DNA of 64,000 nt. It comes from Dentipellis sp. KUC8613. Its lineage: Eukaryota > Basidiomycota > Agaricomycetes > Russulales > Hericiaceae. The notes beneath the pieces are model-generated. The model did no database searches and was not told the origin of the DNA. It saw nothing but the letters and a program-made list of their open reading frames with translations. Shown in pieces: positions 37,733 through 50,476 of this stretch. Each line of letters starts with the position of its first letter. Position 1 is the first letter of the stretch. The stretch lies in the NCBI GenBank assembly GCA_002286715.1, contig NSJX01000007.1:313863-377862 (forward strand), given 5' to 3'. Made by a program: the position numbers and the translations under genes.

Positions 37733-40700
37733 CTGCAGTCGCCATGGCCGAACTCCTTTTCATGAAAACCGAGGCAGGGAAAAAAACTGCAGCGGGCACT
37801 GGGGTGAGAATGACGTCAAGGGGGGACGGACTACCTTTATGAGAGGGAAATGAGACAATCGCCCAATCGTATCCGCGCAAAAATACGAAGATCGCTGCAT
37901 TGTCATCGGCAAGGCGCAGCAGACACGTACGAGAGTGGAGATGTGCGTCGCGAAGCCGCCTTGGGCAGCAGCAGATAGGACACCAAATCCGAACGAGTGG
38001 TTCCGAGCACAAAGGAAAGATGTGAGAACAGCCATTCAGGGCGCGCCGACACGTGTGTGAGTGGACACAAAGGCTCAGAAGGGTGGATTCATTGGATGCA
38101 TCTGCAACAGAACAGTGGCGCCAGTGATGGATGAGGAGCGGCGAAGACGAACGTAGGCGCGAGGGAATAATGCGAATTTCCTTTTTGGGAAACCATGGCA
38201 GAAACTGAGAGCATCGATGAGGCGTTGAGTCGTAAAAGTCAATGGCGTCTTTCTTAGCCGGCAACTTGACACTGCCCCCATTCTTCAGCTCCCCGACCCA
38301 ACGGAGCGGAGATAAGCGCGCGGAACACAGTGCGTCCCCGATGCCCGTTGCCGCTCCACCAAAAATTCGGCGGGCGGAGTAGGCACTTGTTTTTTGCCAT
38401 GGCTGCGGGGGCAACATTTCTTATGCGCGAAGACAGGCTGCTTTTGCGTAGGCCGAATATCTGCGACTGCCCATTTTTCAACGACAGCGAGAAATGTGAT
38501 GGCCAGGGGAAACGGAGATACAGGCTTCTGTAACGAGGTCCGCCCAGTGAAGCGCCTCCGATCTCCTGTGAATGTGATGCACCATAGATAACGGCCGCGG
38601 GAATTCGAATTGGGGCCCTGAAGATACCCTAGAATGAGATGCCCCCCTTTCATGAACGATTGACGGGGAGAAGATGCCATGGTGAACGTGCGCGCGCCCC
38701 CCCCTGGTGACCGCGGTGTCCCACTGGAAGGAGGAACTTTGGAACTTCCGAAGGGTCAACCGCTCGGCGCCACAACAGCGTCGGGAGGACGGTCGTAAAG
38801 TAGAAGAGCGATCTACACGCCGACTTTCCTTTTCAGGACTGCACGACCAGTATTGCGAGCACCGTCACCCAACTCGATCGGAGGCGAAGCTGAAAGGGCG
38901 GCCATGTGAGAACGCGTTCTGACCCTTTGAGCTAAAGGGCTTCATTCCGATGGAAGCATGAGCATCAGATCTCCGTATGTGTTGCATGCGAATAATGCTC
39001 CTGCCGCGAGGAAAGCTGAGCTGTTTATTTCCAGCCAAACAGCCGGTACGCCGCCCACCCGCACAGTCATCTTCTCGAAGATAGATTGGAGCAGGTGCAG
39101 CCACGGCGTTTGGCGCCTGTGTTCCTGGCCCGTCGGCGAAACATGTGAAAAAACACCAATGAGGAAGCACAGTCAAATGAGGGCGGCAAGTATGTAAGAC
39201 ATCGCGATGTTCGACGTGCATCGACACGCATGCGTTGCACCGGAGCCACGCAACACGCAAGCCCAAACTAGTGCACGAGCTCACCGGCACTAGCATCGGC
39301 GCCATAGCGCAGAAGGAGTCAAGAACGGGGTCCCGCTTACGCGCTCCACACATGAGGTGGTGGGAGTAGATATGCGCTGGAGTGGCATTGCGTGTCAGCG
39401 CCTTGAGGTCCGGCCTGCTTCTCTTACGTTTTCCTTTGTCTGAAAGGCCTTCAAGAATACAAATTCATGGACGCCTTCAAAGCGATAGGAGCTCCGAAAG
39501 CGCGTCTGTCGGATCCTTGAGTATTGGACCAGCAGACCGTGTCACGACAGCATATCTGCGTGCGCTTGTACCTGGGGTGGAAAGATTATCAGCGTCGCTC
39601 GAGTCGGTGTAAGTACCCTAGTTTAGACGTATATGGGCGCCACCTTTGTCAGAGACGCAGATAACAGCGTTCCTGTCCGTCAGTTGTGTTGTCTTCCCGT
39701 GCGAGCGAAGAATGTATAGATCGTTGCGCGTGCGTTCCTCGTTGAATCTGCGGGACTTGACTTTCTCGGGCGGAGCTATTCCAGTCAAGATCTAGATAAG
39801 AATAGATGCGGCGAATAGAACTCGCCAGACACAACGCAGCGAAGTTATGTCGGAATGCTAGAGGAACACTGCGAGCGGCGGTGGATAGGCTATAGTACAT
39901 GTTCCTCCGGGTTCCATTGTGTCAAAAGCACCGCGGCGTACAACGTTCGACACGTTCGGCGAGCGTATCAGTGTCGCGAAAACTACTCCAAGGTCAGGCC
40001 TGCTAATCTCCACAAAGCAGTCAGGGTCGTAATCTCTGCTAGCGAGAAACAGATGAAACCCACGCATAACATCGCGCTTTGACCGGATATGGGAGCTTCG
40101 AATTCGCTGCGCTTGCGATATCATATGCACTAGGTTTGATCAATGATATAGAAGACCGGAAAGCTGAAGTTCTTGCACTGCTGTGCGCGCAATCGGATAG
40201 GAATGTTACGGCACTTGGATGCTGCGGTACTCGCCCGGCAAAATGCTGACTATGGCTAGCTGATTCCACGCGCACAGCCGTCCAGATTCCTAGAGTGCGA
40301 GTGTCAGCAAGGGGACCAAAATCTAGGTATCGCACTCACATTGTCCTTATTCGCACTGCCAACAATGGGGAGTATGTTGTTATTAGAGACATTGTCAGCA
40401 TGATGCTCGGTGCGTTGGCAGCTTCGGACAAGTGACGCCTTGAAGCCTGAGCGAGCCACTTCCAGGAGAGATACTCCCCATCGAGCCATATTTCTACATT
40501 CTGTCGTCATCATTCGCCTCGTGTATAAGAGCGCCACCGACGCGATTTGATGACTAGAAGAGAATCGTGAAAAGTCATCGACAAGGCTTGAGGACCTAAT
40601 GCCAGCAGGTAAGATTGGTTAGAAGGGAATATTACAGGCGCAAAGTCACTTACCGTAACTATCTCCGTAACGCGACGCGCGTCGCTGTGCCATGCGGGAT

Positions 40701-41272
40701 GTGCCGGTACGGTGCTGCTCATCGTGCAAGGTTCAAGAAAGGACATGTTTCCTGAAGTAACGTACGCCCGAATATCGTACGCGCGCATGGCGAGACACAG
40801 GCTATATCGATATTGTCGACCAGTACGAGAAACTGTGTGGACTTGCTCTAGTCTGCTCTCGCTGAAATTTGAACAATCAGCGATGTAACCCGGAAGTAAA
40901 TTGAAAGGGTAAAACCTTTGTTATTGTTTCCGTTGACATTGCTCGTATCGCGCATGTGCTCTCAGCACCCTCTACATAAATGCGGGCATCTGAAACTGTT
41001 CACTGCAAGTCAACAAAAATGGCGTGGCTGGATAATAATCAATACTCGAAACAGCAAGTCGATCGTCAGAGTGGCATGCGCGTGGTTGTCTTGTCCACCC
41101 GCGGGATTGATGTGGGGAATCATTAGATAGAACACAACAGCTCCATGCACGGTGTACACGGCCAGCGGACTTCGGGGTCGTCCGAACCCTGTGACGCGGC
41201 ACCTTGAGGCAACCTCCGACAGACCCTTGCCCGACCCTTTTCGCCATTCGTTGAGACAACCCTATGCAGGCA

Positions 41273-41309
41273 ACCTCTCGACGAGGTGGCGACAACCTCG
41301 TCGAGAGGT
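41273..41309. repeat. Perfect 15-bp inverted repeat (hairpin)
   Basis: The arm ACCTCTCGACGAGGT (41273-41287) is followed, after the 7-nt spacer GGCGACA, by its exact reverse complement ACCTCGTCGAGAGGT (41295-41309). Each arm is itself close to palindromic around TCGA. As RNA it would form a very stable 15-bp stem with a 7-nt loop. It lies in a gene-free stretch about 2 kb upstream of the MFS gene. Confidence 0.9.
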
Positions 41310-43286
41310 CCCTAGCGAGCCGGCACTGGAGCGGGAATAAATACATATTATTTCTAAATCTTTTCATTCTCACTCTAGCCATGGGTATTTGAATCCAGTC
41401 GTTTTATTATGGATCACATATATACTGACAGGATGCCCGGACTGGCTGGCTAGCCGGGGGGTGTACATGGTAAATGATAAGAGATGCTAATGACTATGGA
41501 ACAGGCACCGGGCATTGTAACAGAATAGATTGGAATGAGTGAAAGCACTGGCAATGTGGAGGAGAGGCAGTAGGTATTTGTGAAGCAGACGGGTGGAGAG
41601 TGTTGGAGAGGGGAGACGCGGCCAGTGCACTGTGACATGTCAAGACTACGGTGAGAGGATGCCTACAGCGAGGACTTGCACCATCTCAGATTTGTTGCCT
41701 CAGGTAAAAGGAAGATGGGCTTACTCGAAGCTATACTATGGCAAGGTTGGCACCCCTGCATTGATCTCAATGGGAACGCTGAACTCGAGGGCGGCACGGA
41801 AGAAGCCAGCGTGGCGACCGGGAGCGTGCCAGAGGGTAAAGCTAATTATCTTGAGGATACTGGGAGGAGTGAGGTTACGAGGGAGCTAGACGACAAGGGG
41901 AGGGACAAAGATGGGGGCGACCGAAGTCGCTGAGGACAGGCGTGGCGGGAGCGAAACACAAAATTTCGACAAGTCGTTCTTCCCTTGACGAGCTGCAGCG
42001 ACAGCCACAGTGATGTGGCTGCTTGTGGCTGCGAGTTTGACGCGGACGTGGCGGCCCGAGGATCCGCCAGCCTTCCAGCGAGGTCGGCGTCTTTCAATGT
42101 TACATCAAGGACGATACAAGGCGGAGCCAAGGTCGCGCCCAAAGGTTACTACAGCCCTATTTTTACCCTTGCTAGCCGTTGACGCAGGTCGCTCTCCACC
42201 TTTTTCGCCACCGGCCTGAATCAGCCTCGGAAGCCGCCGGCCGTGTAGCACGGAGGTATAAGGAGTGGAAGACGGCCGTCCGCTACACCTGCGGCACTGG
42301 CAGGGGTTGCCGGCGGGTACCGGAAGGGAGTGGGTACCAGCGTCTCCTGTTGATCTGTAATTGGAAACATGAACGCTTATCTCTCTTTTCGCGTGATGTC
42401 CGCCAATGGCCTGATATGGGTCTTCAATGACACGCGAAAGTCAGCATTGCAGTAAGCAGACCGTGTATTACCAGTGCACTATGCGGTGGAAGTGCTCACG
42501 ACGAAGATGACTGGGAGTGTGTTTGTAAAACACCTGGTGGTGGGTAACAGTTTCAGAAATTTAATTATCAGGTCTCGACCCATGCGTAGAGCTAAGTCGA
42601 CCGAGTGCCAGAGCAAGGCGGGACTCCGTAGGGTCAAAATATACAGGCAGATCCCGGACGGCAGATTGACATTGAATTCCGTGGACCATGCCGGCGGAGG
42701 TCATTGCGGACCCGACGAGGTCCGAAGCCTCCGAGGTGGAGACAATTGAGAGAATGGCGGTCGGCAACGCAGCGCGGGCAGCGGGATCTGGGTGAGCCGT
42801 AGCCATGACTCCAGGTCTGGGGGTTTGTCGACGTCGGGACCTTGCTTCTCTGGCTTCGCGGGAAGTCTGAAGGCAATCACTGGTCAGTCTTCTCTCAAAC
42901 ATACAGCAAAGCTGGCTCCATGGCATGGCGACGGGCTTTGGATTGGCCGTTTGTGGATACGCGGGTACGGTATGGGGGCATCCACCTTGACCGACGCGAG
43001 GTGAAAGCTGGCGAGGACCGGGCTGGCTTTCAGCCTCGCTTAGTCATGGCGCAGTCATCAACTGGCTGTCGACGGAAGGGATCTGAGATCCACACGCGTA
43101 CGATTATTGACCGGGCCCTTTCGTAGCTCGTTTGTACCCACCTTGCCATGCCTCGGTTATGCAGGTCTCTCGGGATCCACCCATCCCTTCCGTGCACAAG
43201 GCCTTCTTATAGCAGCTCGTTTGCTGCAGCAGTTTGTTCGTCAGTACATCCTCTCCTAGCTCATTGCCTCCAGTCCCTTGCTCATC

Positions 43287-45369
43287 ATGTCCCAAGTCAC
43301 CTTGAACGAGCAGGCCGAGAGCAAACTCGAGAAGGGCGCCATCGATTCTTCCCCCGCATCTTCTGGCAACCCTGATTTCGAAGTCGTTCTCGAACCAGAA
43401 GACGACCCGCAGGAGCTGCCCTTGTACCGACGATGGCTTGCAGTTCTTACCATCGCGAGTGCATCTATCTGCGTAACATGCGCGTCTTCAGCAGTAAGTA
43501 TTCCGTGCCTACATAATTGGCAAATCTAATTTCTCTCTCTAGGCATCCTTCACCGAGCCCGGCATCTCAGCAGAATTTCATGTCAGCCGGGAGGTTAGCA
43601 TTCTCGGCATCAGCCTGTTCGTCTTGGGTCTTGGATGCGGACCCCTCGTGATTGGGCCTCTTTCGGAACTCTACGGTCGCAACGCCATTTATCGGTGCTC
43701 CTTCCTCCTCTTCTTCGCGTTCTCATGGCCCGTAGCATTCGCGCCCAACATTGGTACGTCATATTCGAACCTCTACCCGGTAGCTGGATCGCTCATGCGA
43801 TCTTCGATGCAGCTGTGTATCTCATTTTCCGATTCTTGACCGGGTACTGCGGAGCGTCGTTCTTAAGCGTTGCAGGCGGGAGCGTGAGCGACATGTTCCA
43901 TAACGATCACGTTGCAACGTGAGTACATATCCTAAGTCAGAGATGCACGAGTCTGATTTTTTATTTCAGTCCCATGGCCGTCTACACCATCTCGCCCTTC
44001 ATCGGCCCCGAGTTGGGTCCTCTCTTCAGCGGGTACGTTCTTTGCATCTGTTAGTCACCAGCAGATCCTGATCATTACTGCTAGATTCATCAACCAGAAC
44101 ACCAGCTGGAGATGGACGTACTATACTCTGCTGATCTGGATTTTCGTGCAGACTTTTGCGCTCGTCCTCGTAAGTGGCTCTGAAGTCTCATCTGAGCTAT
44201 GTCATTGACTTGGTACGCAGATTGTACCGGAGACGTATATCCCCGTGATCCTTAAGTGGAAGGCACAGAGGTAAGCCCAATCGCAATTCGAGGCAGCGTT
44301 CGGCTTGACTCATGTCGAATCTAGACTGCGCAAAGAGACCGGCAACTCCAAGTGGTGGGCACCTCTGGAGAAGACCAACACGAACTTGGCCCGTTCCCTT
44401 TTGGCCAGCTGCTACACGCCATTCGGTAAGCCTTTGACGCGGTCCCACCCACATCCTCTTGTTCTAACGCGTTTGACAGAAATCATCTTCTATGAGAGGA
44501 TGGCCCTCCTCTTGAATCTCTGGTAAGACTCTTTGCCGAGACCTTCCTAACACATCGTGCTCACAAGCTCCCAGGACGTCGGTTATTCTTGGAATCCTGT
44601 ACCTTGCCTTCCAAGCCTTTCCCATCATCTTCGAGCGTGGACATGGCTTCAACATGCAGATGACCGGCCTGACTTTCCTGGGTATCGGGATCGGCGAACT
44701 GCTCGGTCTCTTGACGCAGCCGCTCTGGAACAGGTATGAGAGCATCCCTCGCCCACAATGGTGCAGCGCGGCCTAACAAGTCAATCGTGTCTTTTCAGGC
44801 ATTTCCGTCAGTATAAGGAGAAGCATGGCAACCCGCCACCCGAGATCCGCTTGATCATGGGTCAAGTGGGCGGCATCCTCGTTCCCGTCGGTATGTTGTC
44901 TCCCGGTACCCGCCCGCCCGCCTTGACACCTAACCAACCCGTCCATTCCAACAGGACTCTTCTGGCTGGCGTTCACGACTTACAGGCACGTCCACTGGAT
45001 CGCGCCCATCATCGCCTCCGTCCCATTCGGCATGGGCATGTACTTCGTCTTCACGTCCACCTTCACGTACCTCGTCGTCGCATACCGGCCCGTCGCCGCG
45101 TCCGCGATGGCCGCGAACAGCTTCATGCGGAGCTCCTTCGCGGCGGGCTTCCCGCTGTTTGCGTCCCAGATGTACGACAAGCTGGGCACCGTCGGCGCGA
45201 CTGCGCTCCTTGCGGGCCTGACGACCATCATGGCGCCACTCCCGTACGTGTCTTATCGCTGCCCCGCGGACTTGCGTGCTGACTGCAGTCGTTTTTGGCT
45301 CATAGGTTCGTCTTCTATCGCATTGGCGCGCGCTTGCGCGAGACCTCGAGGTTTGCCGCGCCGCAGTGA
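43287..45369 (+). CDS. MFS transporter, DHA1 (drug:H+ antiporter-1) type
   Basis: Plasma-membrane proton antiporter of the 12-helix class. Twelve exons (43287-43493, 43543-43753, 43813-43918, 43970-44032, 44085-44169, 44221-44270, 44325-44425, 44480-44522, 44575-44733, 44799-44890, 44955-45243, 45306-45369) total 1470 nt, giving 489 aa. A polar N-terminus of about 47 residues precedes TM1. Motif A appears as GPLSELYGRNAIYR. The segment TISPFIGPELGPLFSGFI corresponds to antiporter motif C. INQNTSWRWTYY and the C-terminal NSFMRSSFAAGFPLFASQMY are typical of fungal multidrug/polyamine DHA1 members. Several hydrophobic spans are interrupted by introns. The substrate cannot be predicted. No biosynthetic cluster adjoins it, so a general detoxification role is as likely as a metabolite exporter. 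Confidence 0.92.
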
Positions 45370-47913
45370 TCACGACCGACGGGAACTTGGGCCTTCCTTC
45401 GGCTTTGGACTTTGGAGTCTGGACTCGCCGGTGGCATTCGGCATCGAGCGGACACGACCAGCGACGAATATCGGGCACGCGCATACTTATTGCATCACGA
45501 CTGCATCCCAAAACACACACCCCACACGCTATAGAGCATTTTACCTTTACCTTATACCTCATGGATACCTATTCTCCACACCTAATACTGACACGACAAC
45601 CACACCTGATCATGACGGCATCTAGCATGGCTCGGATACGTTTCTCATTCTCGTTTTCCAATTTATAGCGCAGAATTATTTGTTTTATCTACTCGCTCGC
45701 ACGCTTGCTTACACAGATGTATTGGTAGTATAATGACATGCAATATGTTGCTACTCGTAACCTTGACACGACACGACGCGACATGTACGATCCACGGTCT
45801 GGGCCAGCGCCAGCTCTCGCAAGACAACAGGATGACCCGTCCTGGGGCGATCGAGTGCAGCATCTGATCAGCAGCCGAGAGTCATACTTGCACAGACATG
45901 ATGCGTGATGCATCCCCAATCACCCACCTATCAGACTCGCGAAGAGCGCAAATGAACGCACTCGGCATCCGGAAGGAGCAGCCCCACACATCGAGGGCTT
46001 AAGCTTGACGCAGCATTGCAAATTGCAGGATCGGGCTGCCGGTGGAGGGCCTGTATATGTATGATCGTATCAGCGTTTCAGGGAGGCGCTAGCGCCGTCC
46101 GAGCAGAGAGGCGCACGCCGACGCAGGCCTCCATGCAGGCAGCGCTCGTTGGTATCACTCAGTCTCTGAATTGCACCGAGGGCGCACAAACAAATGACGC
46201 ACCTCGAACGCTATCAGCTGCACGCATGACAGGCAGCGCACTGCTTATCGACGGACACGAGCGCACACACGCGCGGCGTGGACAGGAAGCCAACAAAGAG
46301 CGCAAGGCTGTGGCCCACGCCCACTGGCACGGGGCGCCAGCTGGGCTATCTTGACAGGTGCTTCGGAGTTGAGTCGACCGGAAAGGAAGGTGGGGGAAGC
46401 GCGTCCGGTATCGGCTGCGCGCCCGACTGCGCGCGGCGCTGGGAACTGAATACGAATGGGGGCTTAGTATATGAGGCAGATTGGGCGAGGTGGTGGCGAC
46501 TAGTGGCGCGCGACATGCGTTTCAATGGCCCGCGCGTAGTGCGCATGAGGTATCCGGTCGACATGGGAATGAGGAATTTGGACCAACGGCGCGAAGAGGG
46601 CTTGTTCGAGGCCGCGTGATAAACAGGATACGAGGGCGAGCAAGGAACACCGCGCTGTGAGAAGTAGTGGTACTTTGTGGGCGTGATCCGCGGCGCCTGG
46701 CGCGTGTGTAAATACCGCTTCTGCGACGAGAGAACGAGGCTGGCGGGCATAGAACGGGGTCGCGAGAAAGAAGCGGACGGGCTGCAGCTGATCAGTTGCA
46801 AGCGATCGCGAGGAGCGCAGCTGGTTTGGTTTGGGAGGAAACGTCAACGGATGACGTGCGTTGGAGGGATAAGTTTGGCCTGGCGCCGTGGCTATACTCG
46901 TAAGCGCCAGCGGAGACGAGCAGATATGGCGTCGAGACAAGGGGTTCTGGCGAGGCTGACGGGTGTCTAGAGCGTCCTGGACAGATAACATGAGTGTGAT
47001 GGTGGTGACCGGTGATATGCCGCACAGACTGTCAAGTGGTTCGCACCTCCTAACCGAGGCAAAGAGGTCCGGCAGTCTGGCGCAGAGAATTGTCATGGCT
47101 ACTTCCGCGTGAGCTGTGGGTAGAGCCTAGCTAATCCTGTCGTGCTCACAGGCTGCTGCATGTCTCGCTCGTCCCTGACGCGGGCTCATGTGTTCTCGCA
47201 GAAAAGAACACCAACGGCGATCTTGCAGAATAGAACAGTGGAGTGCGCAAAGAGAGGGTCGGTGGGAGAGGGATTACGGGATGGGATGGAATGGAATGTC
47301 GGGGAAATGGAGGGAGGATCGTCGAGGAGGAAGGGACAAACGGGGTTCCTAAAAAGGCAAGTGTTTATCCCGATAAGGAAAGAGAGAGGAAATATGAAAT
47401 CAGTGGGAGGAGCAGCCGCAAAGACATGCAGACGGTGCAAATCGGAGAGGAGGGCCTCGACAATTGAGTGGAGAGAAGGACGGGGTGGCAAGAGGACGGC
47501 CAAAGGGAGCAAGGGAAGCAGGAAGCGGGAAACGAGGCGAAAGAAGAGCCGGATGGAGGAAGCAGACCGGTTCAGAGGCGTAGTGGGAACAAGGTTTCGG
47601 CGTCTGAGGGTCCGGAAAAGGCAACTGGGGGGAGGCTCGGAAGATAGGAACGGCTGAGTAATGGGACCGACTGGAGAGACGACGGCGTTGAATCGACTCA
47701 GCCGCGAGCAGCCGAACTTGTGCGGCCAATCAGTGTGGGCGGGGCAGAGCAAGGCAGAGCCCGTGGCAGAGCCTCGTGTCTGATGACTTGCCTTCATTGA
47801 CCCCGCCCAGCCTTGCGAACCGTCGCCCGAGAACGGACCTGAGCGCGGGCAATCAATCTCCATCACCTCTTTCCACACATCCTCTCTTCTCTCTTCCCCC
47901 AACATCCTCCTCC
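45370..47913. other. 2.5 kb intergenic region upstream of the FYRN/FYRC gene
   Basis: It contains the MFS 3' end and the promoter of the FYR-domain gene. Purine-rich stretches cover 47240-47660, giving open frames on both strands without motifs. A CT-rich tract lies directly before the start at 47850-47910. I see no gene. Confidence 0.45.
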
Positions 47914-50476
47914 ATGAGCCGCAGGGCCCATCCCATGCTCCCCCCGCCTGCCCCGACCCCGGACCGCGACGTCATCATGGGTCCCCCACCTGTCCCCGCC
48001 CAGTCTCCTCTCGTCCCTTCCTCTGCCCAAAACGCCAAAGACAACAGGGAGTATGTCGAAAAATACTACAAGCTCAAAAGGAAATACTACGACCTCGAAG
48101 AGGTACTTTTCTCCCTCTCCCGTTCCCCAAAACTCCCGCCTTAACCCACCATCCCAGAAATTCAAGGAGATGGAGGACGAACTGAGGCGCTCTGGTGACC
48201 GCAACCTCCGACTCAGCGACGAGCGAGGGTACGTGGCAGCTTCCCAACATTCTTTACTCCACCATCTGACTTCTTCTAGTCTACTCCTTGATCGCATCCT
48301 CGAATTAGAAAATCTCACCAACAATGGCGCTTCTTCCAATCAGGCGGAGCCTCATGCACCCCTCCAGCCCTCCAGTACCGCCTATCCGCGCACCCTCATA
48401 TCCGCTCGAGCCCAAGTCGCCTTTGCCACCAACCTCCGAGAAGCCATGAACGAACTCTCCTCCGAGGACAACTCCGTCGATCCTGTCCTCACTTCACGTC
48501 ACGTCGGACCGCAGGCGCGTAAGCGCCGAGAAGAAGAGATGAAGGAGCGAGCTGAGGAAGAGGCCCGTGAGGCCCGCAAGTCTGCGAAAAGGCCCAGGGG
48601 TAGTGCTAGCACTGCGACGGCTGGTAAAGGAAAAGACGTAGGCGCGCCTCTCACCTTTGCTCCGGTCTCTTCGCCCGGTGGAGGCACAGTTGGCGGTTCG
48701 TCCCACACGTTAGTGTCTACCTCCGGAAAGCGTATCCGCATCAAGCCTCCGGCACCAGCGCCTGCAGATGCCCCGCCGTCCCAAGCCGGCCCAGGTCCAG
48801 AGACACACCACAGTACGCAATTCATTCACAACGCCGGAATCCCGATGAATCCTGCCCACGCGGTATCACCTGGTTCGCCTTTGTCCCCTTTAGCCTCTGA
48901 TGGTGGAGAAGGGTACATGGTTCATCGAGGGGACTCGCCTTTGCAGTTTCGAAACGGACACTCACACTCGATGGGCTCGCCTGACTTCATGATGGGCCGC
49001 GGCTTGGGACCAGAACCGACCGTGCTCGTTAGCTCTTCTCGCCCATCCGACATCCAGCGCCACGCCAAGCCGAAGAGACTAAAAGCGCACACCGTGACGT
49101 CGAAGAGCTACAGCATCCCGACTGTCCCCCGTAACAAGGATGGTGGACCTCTGTTGCCCCTCAACGTCGGCATCATGACAGTGCTCAACTTGGGTGAAGT
49201 CTGCATGCGGGAACACTTCCACACCGAACGGTACATCTTCCCAGTGAACTATGAAGTGACACGGTGAGGACACTCGACTTCAATGTGGATACCATCGACG
49301 ACTGGGCTCATGTTCCGCCGTCGCGTGCCTTTCAGACGCTATCTATCCGCCCGCGATCCTCATAGCGAGGTGGTGTACAACTGCAAGATCTTGGATGGGG
49401 GCGATGGTCCCATGTTCCAGATCGTTGCCGGCGACATGCCCGACAAGCCCATCGTGGCGGGTACTGCTACTGGTGCATGGTCTGTCGTTGTTCGCGCTGC
49501 CAATCACGTCCGGAACCGTCAGCACAGCAACTCTGTGTCAGGTCCTGACTTCTTCGGTCTGGGACAGAACACTATCAAGCATCTGATCCAGGAACTTCCA
49601 AACGCTGACCGCCTAAAGGATTATGTATGGCAGAACTTCCAGGAGGGAGGGTAAGGCTTTCTCGTATGACAGAAGAACCTGGGAGACTCATAGCATCTAA
49701 GCAGACCTCTGGGCGGCCGCCACGCCGCTGTCATCCCTGCTCTTCCTGAGGACTACGACAGCCCGAACAATGGCAGCGAGCGTCAAGATTCGAAAGACTC
49801 GTCGACCGAATATGCGGCAGAGAGCGACGTGCCGATTGCAGATGGCCGCAGTGTATCTGAACATCATCCGTACATCTATGAGCGGAGGAACTCGCGGGCC
49901 AGTAACGGATATCCTGAAGACCTTCCAACACCAGCGTCTACTCCTCATGCACACCAACATGCACACCGCACTTCCCAATCGCCGCCAACGATGCACGAAC
50001 GTCCCTCCGAACATCGTGGTCGTCGTGAATATGCACCATCGCACTCACCAACGATGCCTCGGGACCCGTACCCACCGCACCATGCACCACTACCTCCCCT
50101 GCATACACAGGTGCCAGCACATGCATATTCACACCAAGGCTCTCACGCATCGCACCACTCGCAATCCCATCCGCACTCACACTCCCATTCGCACTCGCAC
50201 TCACACTCACACTCACACTCACATTCACGATCGCCTCCATACGCACAACAGCCTTTACCCCCACTCCAACCTTATAGCCCACAAACGCCAACTAGTGTGA
50301 GCAGTGCGCCACCGCCAGTGCCAGCTACGTTTGCGAGCATTATGAACGCGTATCCAGCCCATCCTGCGCCACGGTATGCAATGTCGCCACGACCTGGAAC
50401 AGGATCGGACGCGGGGAACGGAAGTGGGAGTCGAAGTCACCGTAGCGGGAGTGTGAGTGGAGATGCACGAGATTGA
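47914..50476 (+). CDS. FYRN/FYRC-domain nuclear protein (TBRG1-like)
   Basis: Chromatin-associated protein of the TBRG1 type. Exons 47914-48102, 48158-48228, 48280-49263, 49336-49650 and 49705-50476 give 776 aa. A coiled coil at about 45-100 begins with YVEKYYKLKRKYYDLEEKF. A disordered region with a basic KRxREE-type segment and KRPRGS follows. The FYRN module spans about 375-435 (VLNLGEVCMREHFHTERYIF) and FYRC about 440-520 (CKILDGGDGPMFQI, ATGAWSVVV, VSGPDFFGLGQNTIKHLIQE). The tail is long and His/Ser/Pro-rich with a poly-HS run. FYR domains also occur in MLL-type methyltransferases, but there is no SET domain or PHD finger here. The ATG at 47914 is the first in frame. Nuclear location and chromatin binding are inferred from the family. 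Confidence 0.9.
50165..50232 (+). repeat. CACTC(A/G) hexanucleotide tandem repeat, poly-His-Ser coding
   Basis: About eleven imperfect units of CACTCN/CATTCN encode alternating His and Ser in the tail of the FYR-domain protein. The unit of six keeps the frame, so length polymorphism is expected. Confidence 0.85.

Larger units (their letters stand above)
37607..43286. other. 5.7 kb gene-poor region between divergent HAD phosphatase and MFS genes
   Basis: No gene can be supported. Base composition becomes more balanced between 38900 and 41400 than in the coding regions. The most protein-like pieces lie at 39858-40130 (-) and 40039-40335 (-), with a competing plus-strand reading of the same stretch. 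None joins into a gene with good splice sites or shows a known domain. They may be decayed coding remnants. A perfect 15-bp inverted repeat lies at 41273-41309. Confidence 0.45.

Noticed and set aside
37584..38417. 277-codon open frame on the minus strand
   Set aside because: It overlaps exon 1 and the TATA box of the HAD phosphatase in another frame and has no known motif; best read as promoter.
44930..45562. 210-codon minus-strand open frame rich in Arg
   Set aside because: Antisense to the last MFS exons, which are supported by conserved motifs and phase-consistent splicing.
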